Shown: positions 19,388 through 27,086 of the stretch, piece by piece
How the letters are laid out: each line of letters begins with the position of its first letter
How positions within the stretch are numbered: the first letter of the stretch is position 1
Source: Rhodospirillales bacterium
GTDB taxonomy: Bacteria; Pseudomonadota; Alphaproteobacteria; Reyranellales; Reyranellaceae
DNA length: 64,000 nt
NCBI GenBank assembly: GCA_016699855.1
Contig: CP064988.1
Span: 558,001-622,000, forward strand
Direction: 5' to 3'
Translations under genes and position numbers: made by a program
The notes under the pieces: generated by a model
What the model saw: the letters and a program-made list of their open reading frames with translations, nothing else
The model's database searches: none
Told to the model about the DNA's origin: nothing

Positions 19388-20236
19388 CTACGCCCCCTTG
19401 AACCTGGGCTTGCGCTTCTCGACGAAGGCGCGCCGCGCCTCCTTGGCGTCGTCCGAGCCGTTGAGGATGCCGCCGGCGTTGGACGTCAGCACCATGGTGG
19501 TCTCGAGCGAGCTGTCGAGTGCCGCGCGCATGACGCGTTTGCCGATCCACTGCGCCAGCGGCGGCACCGCGATCATGCGCTCGCACAGCGCCCGCGTCGT
19601 CGCCTCCAGCTCCGCCTCGGCGACGAGGTGGTTGAGCATGCCCCATTCGTAGGCGCGCCGGGCGTCGAGCTCTCCGGTGTAGGCGAACTCCAGGGCGCGG
19701 CCGAGTCCGACCATCTTCGGCAGGTAGTAGCAGCCGCCGTTCTCGATGATCTGCCCCGCGTGCTGGTAGCCGACGAAGCGGGTGCGGTCGCAGCCGATGC
19801 GGATGTCGCAATGCAGCGCCATGTCCATGCCGGAGCCGACGGCCGGGCCGTTGATCATCGCGATCGTCGGTTTGCGGATCAGGGAGATGTCGCGGTGCAG
19901 CTTGGTGAAGCCGTGGAAGAAATGCTGACGCGACGCGTCGAGGCCCTCGTGCGAGCCGCGCGCGCCGGGGAGGTCCTCCCCCGCCACGTCGGGGCCGGGG
20001 CCACCCTTGAGGTCGAACCCGGCGCAGAAGGCGCGGCCGACCCCGGTCAGCACGATGACCCGCACGCCGGGATCGTCGTCGGCGGCGCGCATGTACTCGC
20101 CGACCTTGGCGACGGTGCCGTTCTCCTCGGAGGTCCCCACCAGCGCGTTAAGCCGGTCCGGCCGGTTGAACTTGATCCAGGCGATGCCGTTGTCCTCCGG
20201 CTCGTAGAGCAGATAGTCGACTTTCCTCGGTCCCAT
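19388..20236 (-). CDS. Enoyl-CoA hydratase/isomerase family protein
   Basis: 282-residue crotonase-fold protein that would hydrate the enoyl-CoA made by the neighbouring dehydrogenase. Visible are the oxyanion-hole motifs GRAFCAGFDLKGG and INGPAVGSGMDMALHCDIRIG, and the conserved GLGRALEFAYTGE. In the second motif the residues equal to the two catalytic Glu of classic hydratases are not obvious, so isomerase or hydrolase activity is possible. The C-terminus ends with a basic tail typical of crotonases (RKPRFKGA). First gene of a two-gene minus-strand operon with the acyl-CoA dehydrogenase. Confidence 0.88.
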   Translation of the reverse strand: MGPRKVDYLLYEPEDNGIAWIKFNRPDRLNALVGTSEENGTVAKVGEYMRAADDDPGVRVIVLTGVGRAFCAGFDLKGGPGPDVAGEDLPGARGSHEGLDASRQHFFHGFTKLHRDISLIRKPTIAMINGPAVGSGMDMALHCDIRIGCDRTRFVGYQHAGQIIENGGCYYLPKMVGLGRALEFAYTGELDARRAYEWGMLNHLVAEAELEATTRALCERMIAVPPLAQWIGKRVMRAALDSSLETTMVLTSNAGGILNGSDDAKEARRAFVEKRKPRFKGA

Positions 20237-20347
20237 GGTCCGACTGCGCCTCCGTGTACCCCGTGCCGCCCGACGGCGGATCGGACGCAGCGTGGCAAGC
20301 GGCGGCGCGGCGCGAAAGGGGGGATCGCGCGGCCGGGGTCCGCGCGA

Positions 20348-20376
20348 TTGACGCCCGCGGGGCGGCCCAGTATCAG
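20348..20376 (+). promoter_or_regulatory. Promoter of the AlkK/DmdB-type ligase gene
   Basis: TTGACG at 20348-20353, a 17-base spacer and TATCAG at 20371-20376, about 40 bases before the ATG. Good spacing and core elements; it lies in the 180-base region shared with the divergent enoyl-CoA hydratase. Confidence 0.6.
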
Positions 20377-20415
20377 CCAGCGCGACCGCGATAGCCGCCC
20401 CGGGGAGATCGTCCG

Positions 20416-22050
20416 ATGTTGATGGGCCTGATGCAGGACCGCCCGCTGCTCGTATCGCAGCTCATCGAGTTCGCCGCCGAATACCATGGCGACACCGAGA
20501 TCGTGTCCCGGCGGGTCGAGGGCGACATCCACCGCTACACCTACCGCGACGCCCGTCTGCGGGCGAAGAAGATGGCGGAGGCCCTGCGGGCTCTGGGCGT
20601 CGGGCCGGGCGACCGGGTCGGCACGCTGGCGTGGAACGGCTACCGGCATTTCGAGCTGTACTACGCGATCTCCGGCATCGGATCGGTGTGCCACACGATC
20701 AATCCCCGGCTGTTCCCCGAGCAGATCGTCTACATCGTGAACCACGCCGAGGACCGCCTGCTGTTCGTCGACATCAACCTGCTGCCGCTGGTCGAGAAAC
20801 TGGCGCCGCAATTCCAGGGCGTGCGCCATATCGTGGCGATGTGCGACCGCGCGCATCTGCCCGCCGGGCTGAACATCCGCGGCCTGCTGGTCTACGAGGA
20901 GCTGATCGACGCCCAGCCGGGGACCCTGGAATGGCCGGAGTTCGACGAGCGGACCGCGTCGTCGCTCTGCTACACGTCGGGCACCACCGGCAACCCCAAG
21001 GGCGTTCTCTACCACCACCGCTCGACGCTGCTGCACGCCTACGCCAGCGCCCTGCCCGACAGCATCGGCCTGTCGGCGCGCGACGTCGTGCTGCCGGTCG
21101 TGCCGATGTTCCACGTCAACGCCTGGGGCCTGCCCTATTCCGGCTGCCTGTCCGGCGCCAAGCTAGTGTTCCCGGGCCCCGCGCTCGACGGCGCCAGCGT
21201 CTACGAGCTGTTCGAGAGCGAGAAGGTGACGGTCACCGCCGGCGTGCCGACGGTGTGGCTCCTGCTGCTCCAGCACCTCCAGTCGAAGAACCTCAAGCTG
21301 AGCACGCTGCGGAAATCGGTGATCGGGGGCTCGGCCTGCCCGCCGGCGATGATCGAGACGTTCAAGCGCGACTACGGCGTCGACGTGCTGCACGCCTGGG
21401 GCATGACGGAGATGAGCCCGCTCGGCACCGTGAACACCGCCAAGGCGCGGCACGCGGCGCTGTCCGAGGCCGACAAGCTCGCGGTCAAGTGCAAGCAGGG
21501 CCGGATCATCTTCGGCGTCGAGATGAAGATCGTGGACGATTCCGGCAAGGCGCTGCCGCACGACGGCAAGGCGTTCGGCGACGTGCTGGTGCGCGGACCG
21601 TGGGTCACGTCGGGATACTTCAAGGGCGAGGGCGGCTCGCCGCTCGGCGCCGATGGATGGTTCCCGACCGGCGACGTCGCCACGCTCGACCCGGACGGCT
21701 ACATGCAGATCACCGACCGGTCGAAGGACGTCATCAAATCCGGCGGCGAGTGGATCAGCTCGATCGACCTCGAGAACGCCGCCATGGCGCACCCCTCGGT
21801 GGCCGAGGCCGCCGTGATCGGCGTCGCTCATCCCAAATGGGACGAGCGGCCGCTGATGATCGTCGTGCGCAAGCCCGGCGCCGAGATCGACAAGGACGAA
21901 GTGCTGGAGTTCCTCGAGGACAAGATCGCCAAATGGTGGATGCCCGACGATGTGGCCTTCGTCGACGCCCTGCCGCACACCGCCACCGGCAAGATCCTGA
22001 AGACCAAGCTGCGCGAGGATTTCCGCGGCTACAAGCTGCCGACCGCCTAG
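20416..22050 (+). CDS. Acyl-CoA ligase of the AlkK/DmdB family
   Basis: 544-residue AMP-forming CoA ligase. The P-loop YTSGTTGNPKGVL lies near residues 186-198. GWFPTGDVATLDPDGYMQI and the hinge DRSKDVIKSGGEWISS lead to the C-terminal domain, with TATGKILKTKL containing the catalytic Lys. Features such as CHTINPRLFPEQIVYI and PVVPMFHVNAWGLPY resemble medium-chain fatty-acid ligase AlkK and 3-methylmercaptopropionate ligase DmdB. It faces a divergent enoyl-CoA hydratase and long-type acyl-CoA dehydrogenase, which would complete activation, oxidation and hydration of a short or medium acid. DMSP-derived acid is possible but unproven. Confidence 0.9.
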   Translation: MLMGLMQDRPLLVSQLIEFAAEYHGDTEIVSRRVEGDIHRYTYRDARLRAKKMAEALRALGVGPGDRVGTLAWNGYRHFELYYAISGIGSVCHTINPRLFPEQIVYIVNHAEDRLLFVDINLLPLVEKLAPQFQGVRHIVAMCDRAHLPAGLNIRGLLVYEELIDAQPGTLEWPEFDERTASSLCYTSGTTGNPKGVLYHHRSTLLHAYASALPDSIGLSARDVVLPVVPMFHVNAWGLPYSGCLSGAKLVFPGPALDGASVYELFESEKVTVTAGVPTVWLLLLQHLQSKNLKLSTLRKSVIGGSACPPAMIETFKRDYGVDVLHAWGMTEMSPLGTVNTAKARHAALSEADKLAVKCKQGRIIFGVEMKIVDDSGKALPHDGKAFGDVLVRGPWVTSGYFKGEGGSPLGADGWFPTGDVATLDPDGYMQITDRSKDVIKSGGEWISSIDLENAAMAHPSVAEAAVIGVAHPKWDERPLMIVVRKPGAEIDKDEVLEFLEDKIAKWWMPDDVAFVDALPHTATGKILKTKLREDFRGYKLPTA

Positions 22051-22063
22051 GCGCGGGGCGCCG

Positions 22064-22555
22064 TCAAAGCTTCGAGCCGCGCCAGTTCTCGTCCGGCGCC
22101 TCGGGATGCGACGCGAAGCCGGCGGCGTGGACGCCTGTGATCGCGGCGTACTCGTCGCGCTCCGAGGTGTCGCCGCTGATGCCGACGGCGCCGATGACGG
22201 CGCGGCCGGCGCCGAGCGCCAGCACGCCGCCTGGAACCGGCACGAAGCGGCCCTGCGACGCCGCCGCCAGCGCGCCCTGGAAGGCCGGGCGGTTGCCCAG
22301 CCGGTCGCGGATAGTCCGGCTTGAGATGCCCATGCCCAGCGCCCCCCACGCCTTGCCGAAGGCGATGTCGAAGCGCAGCAGGCCGCAGCCATCCTCGCGC
22401 TTGAACGCCACGAGGTGTCCGCCGGAATCGAGCACCGCAACAGCCAGCGGCAGGAACGCCGCGGCGCGCGCGGCGGCCAGCGCCCCGCGGATCATCTGCT
22501 CGGCGTGGGCCAAGGTCAGGCTGGATTGGACGTTCAGAACGTAGTGTTCGCTCAT
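22064..22555 (-). CDS. GlcG/HbpS family heme-binding-type protein
   Basis: 163-residue single-domain protein of the GlcG/HbpS (DUF336) family. The ATG at 22555 follows GGAGG with 10 bases spacing; a TTG 18 bases upstream is less likely. Conserved features are SLTLAHAEQMIRGALAAA, VAVLDSGGHLVAFKREDG, and the glycine-rich GGVLALGAGRAVIGAVGISGDT. Members bind heme or act beside oxidoreductases and diol dehydratases. No signal peptide is seen, so it is probably cytoplasmic. Convergent with the CoA ligase and upstream-adjacent to the PaaI gene on the same strand. Confidence 0.85.
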   Translation of the reverse strand: MSEHYVLNVQSSLTLAHAEQMIRGALAAARAAAFLPLAVAVLDSGGHLVAFKREDGCGLLRFDIAFGKAWGALGMGISSRTIRDRLGNRPAFQGALAAASQGRFVPVPGGVLALGAGRAVIGAVGISGDTSERDEYAAITGVHAAGFASHPEAPDENWRGSKL

Positions 22556-22616
22556 CGCCGCGTCGTCCTCCAATTCCGGTGGCCCGACGGTAGCGTGCGT
22601 CGCCTCGCCGTCGACA

Positions 22617-23027
22617 TCACTTCGGAAGCAGCACGATCTGGGTCTGGATGGTCTGCGTCAGCATCTTGCCGGCGGCATCGTACAGCCGGGTCTGCCAGAC
22701 GCTGGTGCGGCCACCGACATGCAGCGGCGTCGACTCCGCGCGCACCTTGCCCGCGGTGCAACCACGGAAGAAATTCGTCTTGGATTCGAGCGTCGTCGTG
22801 CCGGCGCCTGCCGGCAGGTTCAGAACCGCCGCCGTGGCGCCGATCTGATCGGCCACCGCCATCAAAGCGCCGCCATGCAGCGTGCCGCCGACCGTGCACA
22901 GATCGGCGCGCCAATCGAATTCCGCCACCACCTTGTCCTTGGCCGCCTCGATCACACGGATGCCCAGGGTGTCGCCGAACAGGCCCTTCATCCGCTCGTT
23001 CAGGCTAGCCGCCAACGCTTCGCTCAT
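22617..23027 (-). CDS. PaaI-type hotdog-fold thioesterase
   Basis: About 136 residues; hydrolyses a CoA thioester (phenylacetyl-CoA-like or general acyl-CoA clean-up). The motif GGTLHGGALMAVADQIGA is the HGG-type active-site segment of the PaaI family. ATG 23027 is chosen because GGAGG lies 5 bases upstream; an ATG at 23066 in the same frame would add 13 residues. Lies 61 bases before the GlcG/HbpS gene and may form an operon with it. It fits the acyl-CoA chemistry of the region. Confidence 0.85.
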   Translation of the reverse strand: MSEALAASLNERMKGLFGDTLGIRVIEAAKDKVVAEFDWRADLCTVGGTLHGGALMAVADQIGATAAVLNLPAGAGTTTLESKTNFFRGCTAGKVRAESTPLHVGGRTSVWQTRLYDAAGKMLTQTIQTQIVLLPK

Positions 23028-23122
23028 CCCCGCCTCCGCACGCTCGCTCTGGATCGCCGCGATCATGGCGTCCCCGCCACGCCGTGGCGATTACCCCCGA
23101 CGTCATGGCCCCACGACGCGAA

Positions 23123-23145
23123 ACGGGGCCCTTGAGGGGCCCCGT
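23123..23145 (-). terminator. Candidate terminator downstream of the PuuD-like gene
   Basis: A 9-base-pair GC stem (ACGGGGCCC with GGGCCCCGT) is followed on the minus strand by a short TTT. Position just after the PuuD-like stop fits, but the U tract is weak. Confidence 0.45.
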
Positions 23146-23175
23146 CCGCGTCGCCGGCACCGGGCGCCGACTGGT

Positions 23176-23769
23176 TCAGAACCCGCCGTTCTGCTGCGCG
23201 ACCATGCAGAACAGCATCGGGATCGACAGCATCGTGTTGACGCGCGAGGTCAGCATAGCCAGCCGCGCCGCCTTCGGCTTCTGATCGGCCGGGCAGTCGA
23301 CCAGGCCGAGCGCCTTCTGCTGGTTCGGCCAGATGATGAACCAGACGTTGAAGGCCATGATCAGGCCCAGCCACACGCCGATGCCGATGGCGTGCTGGCC
23401 CTTGGCCAGCAGCAGGGTGTTGACCAGCTGGTTCTGCATGATCAGCAGCAGCAGGCCCGTCACGACCGTCGCCAGCGCGCCGTAGCGGAACCAGAACAGG
23501 ACGTTCGGCGCGATATGCTTGCCGATCGCCGGCTTCTGCTCGTCGGGGATCTTCGGCATCGTCGGGATCTGGACGAAGTTCAGATACCAGAGCAGACCGA
23601 TCCACATCACGCCCGACAGGACGTGCAGCCAGCGCATGAAGAACGTCGACCAAGCGTGGTCGATCTTGACCATCTGGCCGGTGAGCGCGCCCGTCACGAC
23701 GACGATGACGATGAGCAGCGCGACGCCCGCCGCCAGCGTCCGGCCGAGCGATTGAAGAATGGCACCCAT
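23176..23769 (-). CDS. PuuD-like (urate hydroxylase-type) membrane protein
   Basis: 197-residue membrane protein with about five hydrophobic segments. The sequence WSTFFMRWLHVLSGVMWIGLLWYLNFVQIP with conserved His and Trp matches the membrane domain of PuuD, the urate hydroxylase named in purine breakdown. Full PuuD proteins carry an extra C-terminal cytochrome c domain, which is absent here (no CxxCH), so this is the short form whose function is less clear. No other purine genes are nearby. The upstream region holds two TGGTAAC repeats 19 bases apart. Confidence 0.78.
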   Translation of the reverse strand: MGAILQSLGRTLAAGVALLIVIVVVTGALTGQMVKIDHAWSTFFMRWLHVLSGVMWIGLLWYLNFVQIPTMPKIPDEQKPAIGKHIAPNVLFWFRYGALATVVTGLLLLIMQNQLVNTLLLAKGQHAIGIGVWLGLIMAFNVWFIIWPNQQKALGLVDCPADQKPKAARLAMLTSRVNTMLSIPMLFCMVAQQNGGF

Positions 23770-23883
23770 TTGCGGGAACTCCCCTTATTCGTTACCAAAA
23801 CCGCGACAAGTTACCACAGCTTGGGTCGCGTTCAACAGAACACGAGGCGCGCGCGACGCGTGGCGGCCGCGCATCCAAGGGGG

Positions 23884-24744
23884 TCACCGCCAGCGCAAAA
23901 GCGCGCGGTCGCTCCAGTTCGGCAGGATCGCCGCCTCCGAAGGACCATCGACGGCGCGCCGCGACAGGCGCTCGACGAGGAACAGTGTCGCGCGCGCCGC
24001 GGCGCGCAGACGCGGATCCGCCGCCCGCTCCGGCACCGCGCGCGCCGCCGCGAGGAGCTGGCGAACCCGGTCGCCGCCAACCTTGAGCGCGCGCCGGGCG
24101 GCGGGGCGTTCGCCCGCGTCGAGGAACGCGCGCGGATCGGCGCCGGCCTGCGAGAACCATTGCCTTGGCAGACCGCAATCGCCGCCGTCGCGCGCCTGGC
24201 GACCGGCGTCCTGCAGGCGGCCCGACAAGCCGATTGCGATACACATCGCCTCCATCGGGGCCACGACCACTTCGCGCTCGCCGTGCAGCTCGATCAGGAG
24301 CCTGCCGACCGGCGCGGCCGCGAAGCGCAGCCAGTTGTGCATCTCGCTCCAGTCGCGGAACGCCGGCCGGCCGGCGGCCCGGGTCGTCAGCTCCCGGCGG
24401 CAGGCCTGCAGCAGCGCCGGGGCGTGCGCCGCGATCCGGGCGTCGGCGAGCGGCGCGTGCAGACCATGCGGCAGCTCGACCAAGGGCCGCCCCGCCGCGG
24501 CGTCGGCGACCGCGTGGTCGAGATGGTCGAGGAACGCGATACGGTCGTCGAACGACAGCGTGTCCCGCGCAGCCAACCGGCGCAGGAACAGCGACACGGC
24601 GAAGAACCGGTCCACCACGGCGCCGTTCTCCGGCGCCAGACGGGCGCGAAAACAGGCCCAGCTGTGCGCGTCGGCGGGGTCGTCGGGGGCCGCCGCCGGC
24701 GAGCTGAACCGGTCGAGTGGCGGCGCGGGCGGGATATCGTTCAA
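23884..24744 (-). CDS. Squalene/phytoene synthase family protein, HpnC-like, divergent
   Basis: 286 residues. Order of features follows the HpnC type: a region around HSWACFRARLAPENGAVVDRF, then WSEMHNWLRFAAAPVGRLLIELHGE (equivalent to the conserved RxSAxPVGRL segment) and LQDAGRQARDGGDCGLPRQW (equivalent to the second Asp-rich motif). The first Asp-rich motif is degenerate (AARDTLSFDD) and the second is D-x6-D, not DxxxD, so catalytic activity is doubtful. HpnC normally works with HpnD and HpnE in squalene synthesis; no hopanoid partners are present. A paralogue of a different branch is encoded divergently next to it. Confidence 0.7.
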   Translation of the reverse strand: MNDIPPAPPLDRFSSPAAAPDDPADAHSWACFRARLAPENGAVVDRFFAVSLFLRRLAARDTLSFDDRIAFLDHLDHAVADAAAGRPLVELPHGLHAPLADARIAAHAPALLQACRRELTTRAAGRPAFRDWSEMHNWLRFAAAPVGRLLIELHGEREVVVAPMEAMCIAIGLSGRLQDAGRQARDGGDCGLPRQWFSQAGADPRAFLDAGERPAARRALKVGGDRVRQLLAAARAVPERAADPRLRAAARATLFLVERLSRRAVDGPSEAAILPNWSDRALLRWR

Positions 24745-24887
24745 GGCGGCGACGCGGTACGCGGGCGAGGCGGCGCGCCGGTCGCGCCGCCGTCATTCTA
24801 TCGCACGGCCGCACGGCCGGAAAAACCCCGCCCCTGTGGGCATCGACGGGGCTTGCGCCGGTCTGCGCCCTCGCGTTGTGTTGCGCC

Positions 24888-25763
24888 GTGGCCGGAACCG
24901 TCTCCCCTCCTCCCGCCGCCGCCGTCGAGTCCGAGCTCGTCGCGGCGGTCCGCACCGGCGACCGGGATCGATGGCTCTGCGCGCTGTTCGCCCCGCCGGC
25001 GGCGCGCGCCGACCTTTGGACCCTTCTGGCCTTCAATCTCGAGATCGCCCGCGTCCGCGACGTGGTGAGCGAACCCGGCCTCGGCGAGATCCGCCTGCAA
25101 TGGTGGCGCGACGCCATCGGCGAGGCCTATGCCGGCAAGCCGCGACGGCACCCCGTGGCGGAGGCGCTGGCCACGGCGATCGGCAGGTCGCGGCCGCCGC
25201 TGGAGCGGTTCGAGCGTCTGCTTCACGGCCGGACGCACGATCTCTACGACGACCCGATCCCCGACCTCGCCGCGCTCGAGGCCTACGCCGACGCGACCTC
25301 CGGCGAGCTGGCCGCCCTGTCGGTCGATGTGCTGGGCGTCCACGAGGACGGCGGCGCCGCGCACCGGGCCGCCCGCGCGATAGGCGTCGCCACGGGGCTG
25401 CTGGACGTCGTTCGCGACACGCCGCGTCTGGCGGCACGCCACCGCTGCATGCTGCCACGGGACCTGCTGGCCGCGCATGGCGTCCCGGAGCAGGCGTTGT
25501 TCGAGGGAACGCCGGGTCCGGGGCTGCGCGATGTGACCTCCGCGATTTCCGCCCGCGCGGCCGCGCTTCTCGCGCGGGCCAGGACGGAACGCGCCGCCAT
25601 CCCGAGCGCGGCGCTTCCGGCGCTGCTGCCAGCGCGGCTGCTCGACCGGCGGATCGCGCGCCTCAAGGCCGCCGGGCACGATGTTTACGCGCGACCCGCC
25701 GACGCCGCACCTTGGCTGGCGCCGCTGACGCTGTGGTGGGCGCACGCGCGCCGTCGCTTCTAG
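24888..25763 (+). CDS. Squalene/phytoene synthase family protein (NDUFAF6-like)
   Basis: About 291 residues from GTG 24888; the frame is open further upstream but that part is low-complexity, and the family begins about 20 residues before DRDRWLCALFAP. Segments LLAFNLEIARVRDVVSEPGLGEIRLQWWRDAIGEAYAG and the internal GVATGLLDVVRDTP are typical of the branch related to complex I assembly factor NDUFAF6, which lacks the full Asp-rich catalytic motifs. Role is probably in respiratory complex I assembly, by analogy. Start uncertain; divergent from the HpnC-like gene. Confidence 0.72.
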   Translation: MAGTVSPPPAAAVESELVAAVRTGDRDRWLCALFAPPAARADLWTLLAFNLEIARVRDVVSEPGLGEIRLQWWRDAIGEAYAGKPRRHPVAEALATAIGRSRPPLERFERLLHGRTHDLYDDPIPDLAALEAYADATSGELAALSVDVLGVHEDGGAAHRAARAIGVATGLLDVVRDTPRLAARHRCMLPRDLLAAHGVPEQALFEGTPGPGLRDVTSAISARAAALLARARTERAAIPSAALPALLPARLLDRRIARLKAAGHDVYARPADAAPWLAPLTLWWAHARRRF

Positions 25764-25822
25764 GTTTGCATCGGACGCCGCCAGGAAGATAGCTTGCGCC
25801 CCGACATCGGAAAGGAACCAAG

Positions 25823-26710
25823 ATGCCCGTCGCGCGCGCAAATGGAATCGACATCGCCTACGAGACGTCCGGCGATCCCGCCGATCCCACGATCCTTCTG
25901 GTCATGGGGTTGGGTGCGCAGCTCACGCTGTGGAACGAGGCGTTCGTCGAGGCGCTGGCCGGATCCGGCCTCCACGTCGTCCGCTACGACAACCGCGATA
26001 CCGGTCTGTCGACGGATTTCGCCGCTTGGGGACAGGCCGACCTGCCGGCGGCCATCGGCGCGCTGCAGGCCGGCAGGCCTGTCGCGACGCCCTACACGCT
26101 GAACGACATGGCGGCCGACGGGCTGGCGCTGCTCGACCATCTCGGGATCGACCGCGCCCATATGCTCGGCCTGTCGATGGGCGGGATGATCGCGCCGCTG
26201 ATGGTCGCCGCCCGCCCCGACCGCGCGCGGTCGATGACGGTGATGATGTCGACCAGTTCGCGCCGCGGACTGCCGCCGGGCAAGCCGGAGGCGATGAAGG
26301 CGCTGCTGACGCGGCCCGTGACGGAAGACCGCGAGGAGATCGTCCGGCATTCGATAGGGCTGCGCCGGATCATCGGCAGCCCGGGCTATCCAGAGCCGGA
26401 CGACGCGCTGCGCGCCTTCGTCGAGCGCAATGTCGATCGGCGCTACAATCCCCAGGGCGTCGGCAGGCAGTATCTCGCGGTCATGGCCGGCGGCGACCGC
26501 GTCGAGCTGCTCAAGACGCTGCGCGCGCCGACGCTGGTGATCCACGGCGCCGACGATCCGCTGATCCATCCGGATTGCGGTCGCGACGTCGCTGGTCTGG
26601 TCCCCGGCGCGCGCTTCGAGCTCATTCCCGGCATGGGCCACGATCTGCCGACCGCGCTGTCGCCGTCGCTGGCCGCGCTCATAGCGACGCATTGCCGCGC
26701 CGCAGGATGA
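25823..26710 (+). CDS. Alpha/beta hydrolase
   Basis: 295-residue alpha/beta-hydrolase fold protein. The oxyanion region is MGLGAQLTLW, the nucleophile elbow GLSMGGM gives Ser, the acid is probably Asp in GADDPLIHPD, and the His is in GMGHDLP. DNRDTGLST is a hallmark of the esterase group that includes aclacinomycin methylesterase RdmC-like proteins. GGAAAGGAACCAAG precedes the ATG. No signal peptide, so cytoplasmic. Substrate unknown. Confidence 0.88.
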   Translation: MPVARANGIDIAYETSGDPADPTILLVMGLGAQLTLWNEAFVEALAGSGLHVVRYDNRDTGLSTDFAAWGQADLPAAIGALQAGRPVATPYTLNDMAADGLALLDHLGIDRAHMLGLSMGGMIAPLMVAARPDRARSMTVMMSTSSRRGLPPGKPEAMKALLTRPVTEDREEIVRHSIGLRRIIGSPGYPEPDDALRAFVERNVDRRYNPQGVGRQYLAVMAGGDRVELLKTLRAPTLVIHGADDPLIHPDCGRDVAGLVPGARFELIPGMGHDLPTALSPSLAALIATHCRAAG

Positions 26711-26728
26711 GGCGCGGCGCCCGGCCCT

Positions 26729-26742
26729 TTGACGCAAGTCAA
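26729..26742 (+). promoter_or_regulatory. FNR/FixK-like binding site
   Basis: TTGACGCAAGTCAA is a perfect inverted repeat (TTGAC-N4-GTCAA) matching the alphaproteobacterial FNR/FixK consensus TTGAY-N4-RTCAA. It lies 54 bases before the ATG of the small membrane protein at 26796, a suitable distance for activation. A Crp/Fnr-family gene occurs in this window at 47942-48750, but it lacks FNR-type cysteines, and linkage is only speculation. Confidence 0.6.
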
Positions 26743-26795
26743 AGCGCCGGGATCGAGGCCCGGCCACCATGCCCCCGATCTTCAGGGAGCGTGGC

Positions 26796-26969
26796 ATGGC
26801 GTTCGAACTCACATCCGGCGAGCAGCTGTATCTGGCGATGGTGGTCTTCGCCGCGATCGCTTTCATGGCGGTGACGATTCTCTGCCGCCTCGACTACAGC
26901 CGGTGGCGCGATGCCCGCGCGCATGACTCCCGGCCATCCGGCCGTGCCACCGCGGCGCCGGCGGAATAG
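26796..26969 (+). CDS. Small single-span membrane protein, 57 residues
   Basis: The ATG at 26796 follows GGGAG with 8 bases spacing; an upstream in-frame ATG at 26769 has no ribosome site. A short N-terminus (MAFELTSGEQLY) leads to one hydrophobic helix (LAMVVFAAIAFMAVTILC), then a basic cytoplasmic tail (RLDYSRWRDARAHD). The gene lies between an FNR/FixK-like box and a strong terminator, so it is probably a one-gene transcript induced at low oxygen. No family is recognised; size and topology resemble small accessory subunits of terminal oxidases, which is only a suggestion. Confidence 0.7.
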   Translation: MAFELTSGEQLYLAMVVFAAIAFMAVTILCRLDYSRWRDARAHDSRPSGRATAAPAE

Positions 26970-27038
26970 TCCGCGAGGCCACTCCCCGCGAGGCGTGGCG
27001 GCGGTCACCTGCCGGATCGTCGTCTATGTCTCCGACTC

Positions 27039-27071
27039 GCGCCGGCCCTCCCGCAGGGCCGGCGCGTTTTT
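27039..27071 (+). terminator. Intrinsic terminator after the small membrane protein
   Basis: An 11-base-pair stem (GCGCCGGCCCT, loop CCCGC, AGGGCCGGCGC) is followed by GTTTTT. It separates the small-protein gene from the convergent helicase gene. Confidence 0.88.
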
Positions 27072-27086
27072 GTCCGGTCGGCCGCG

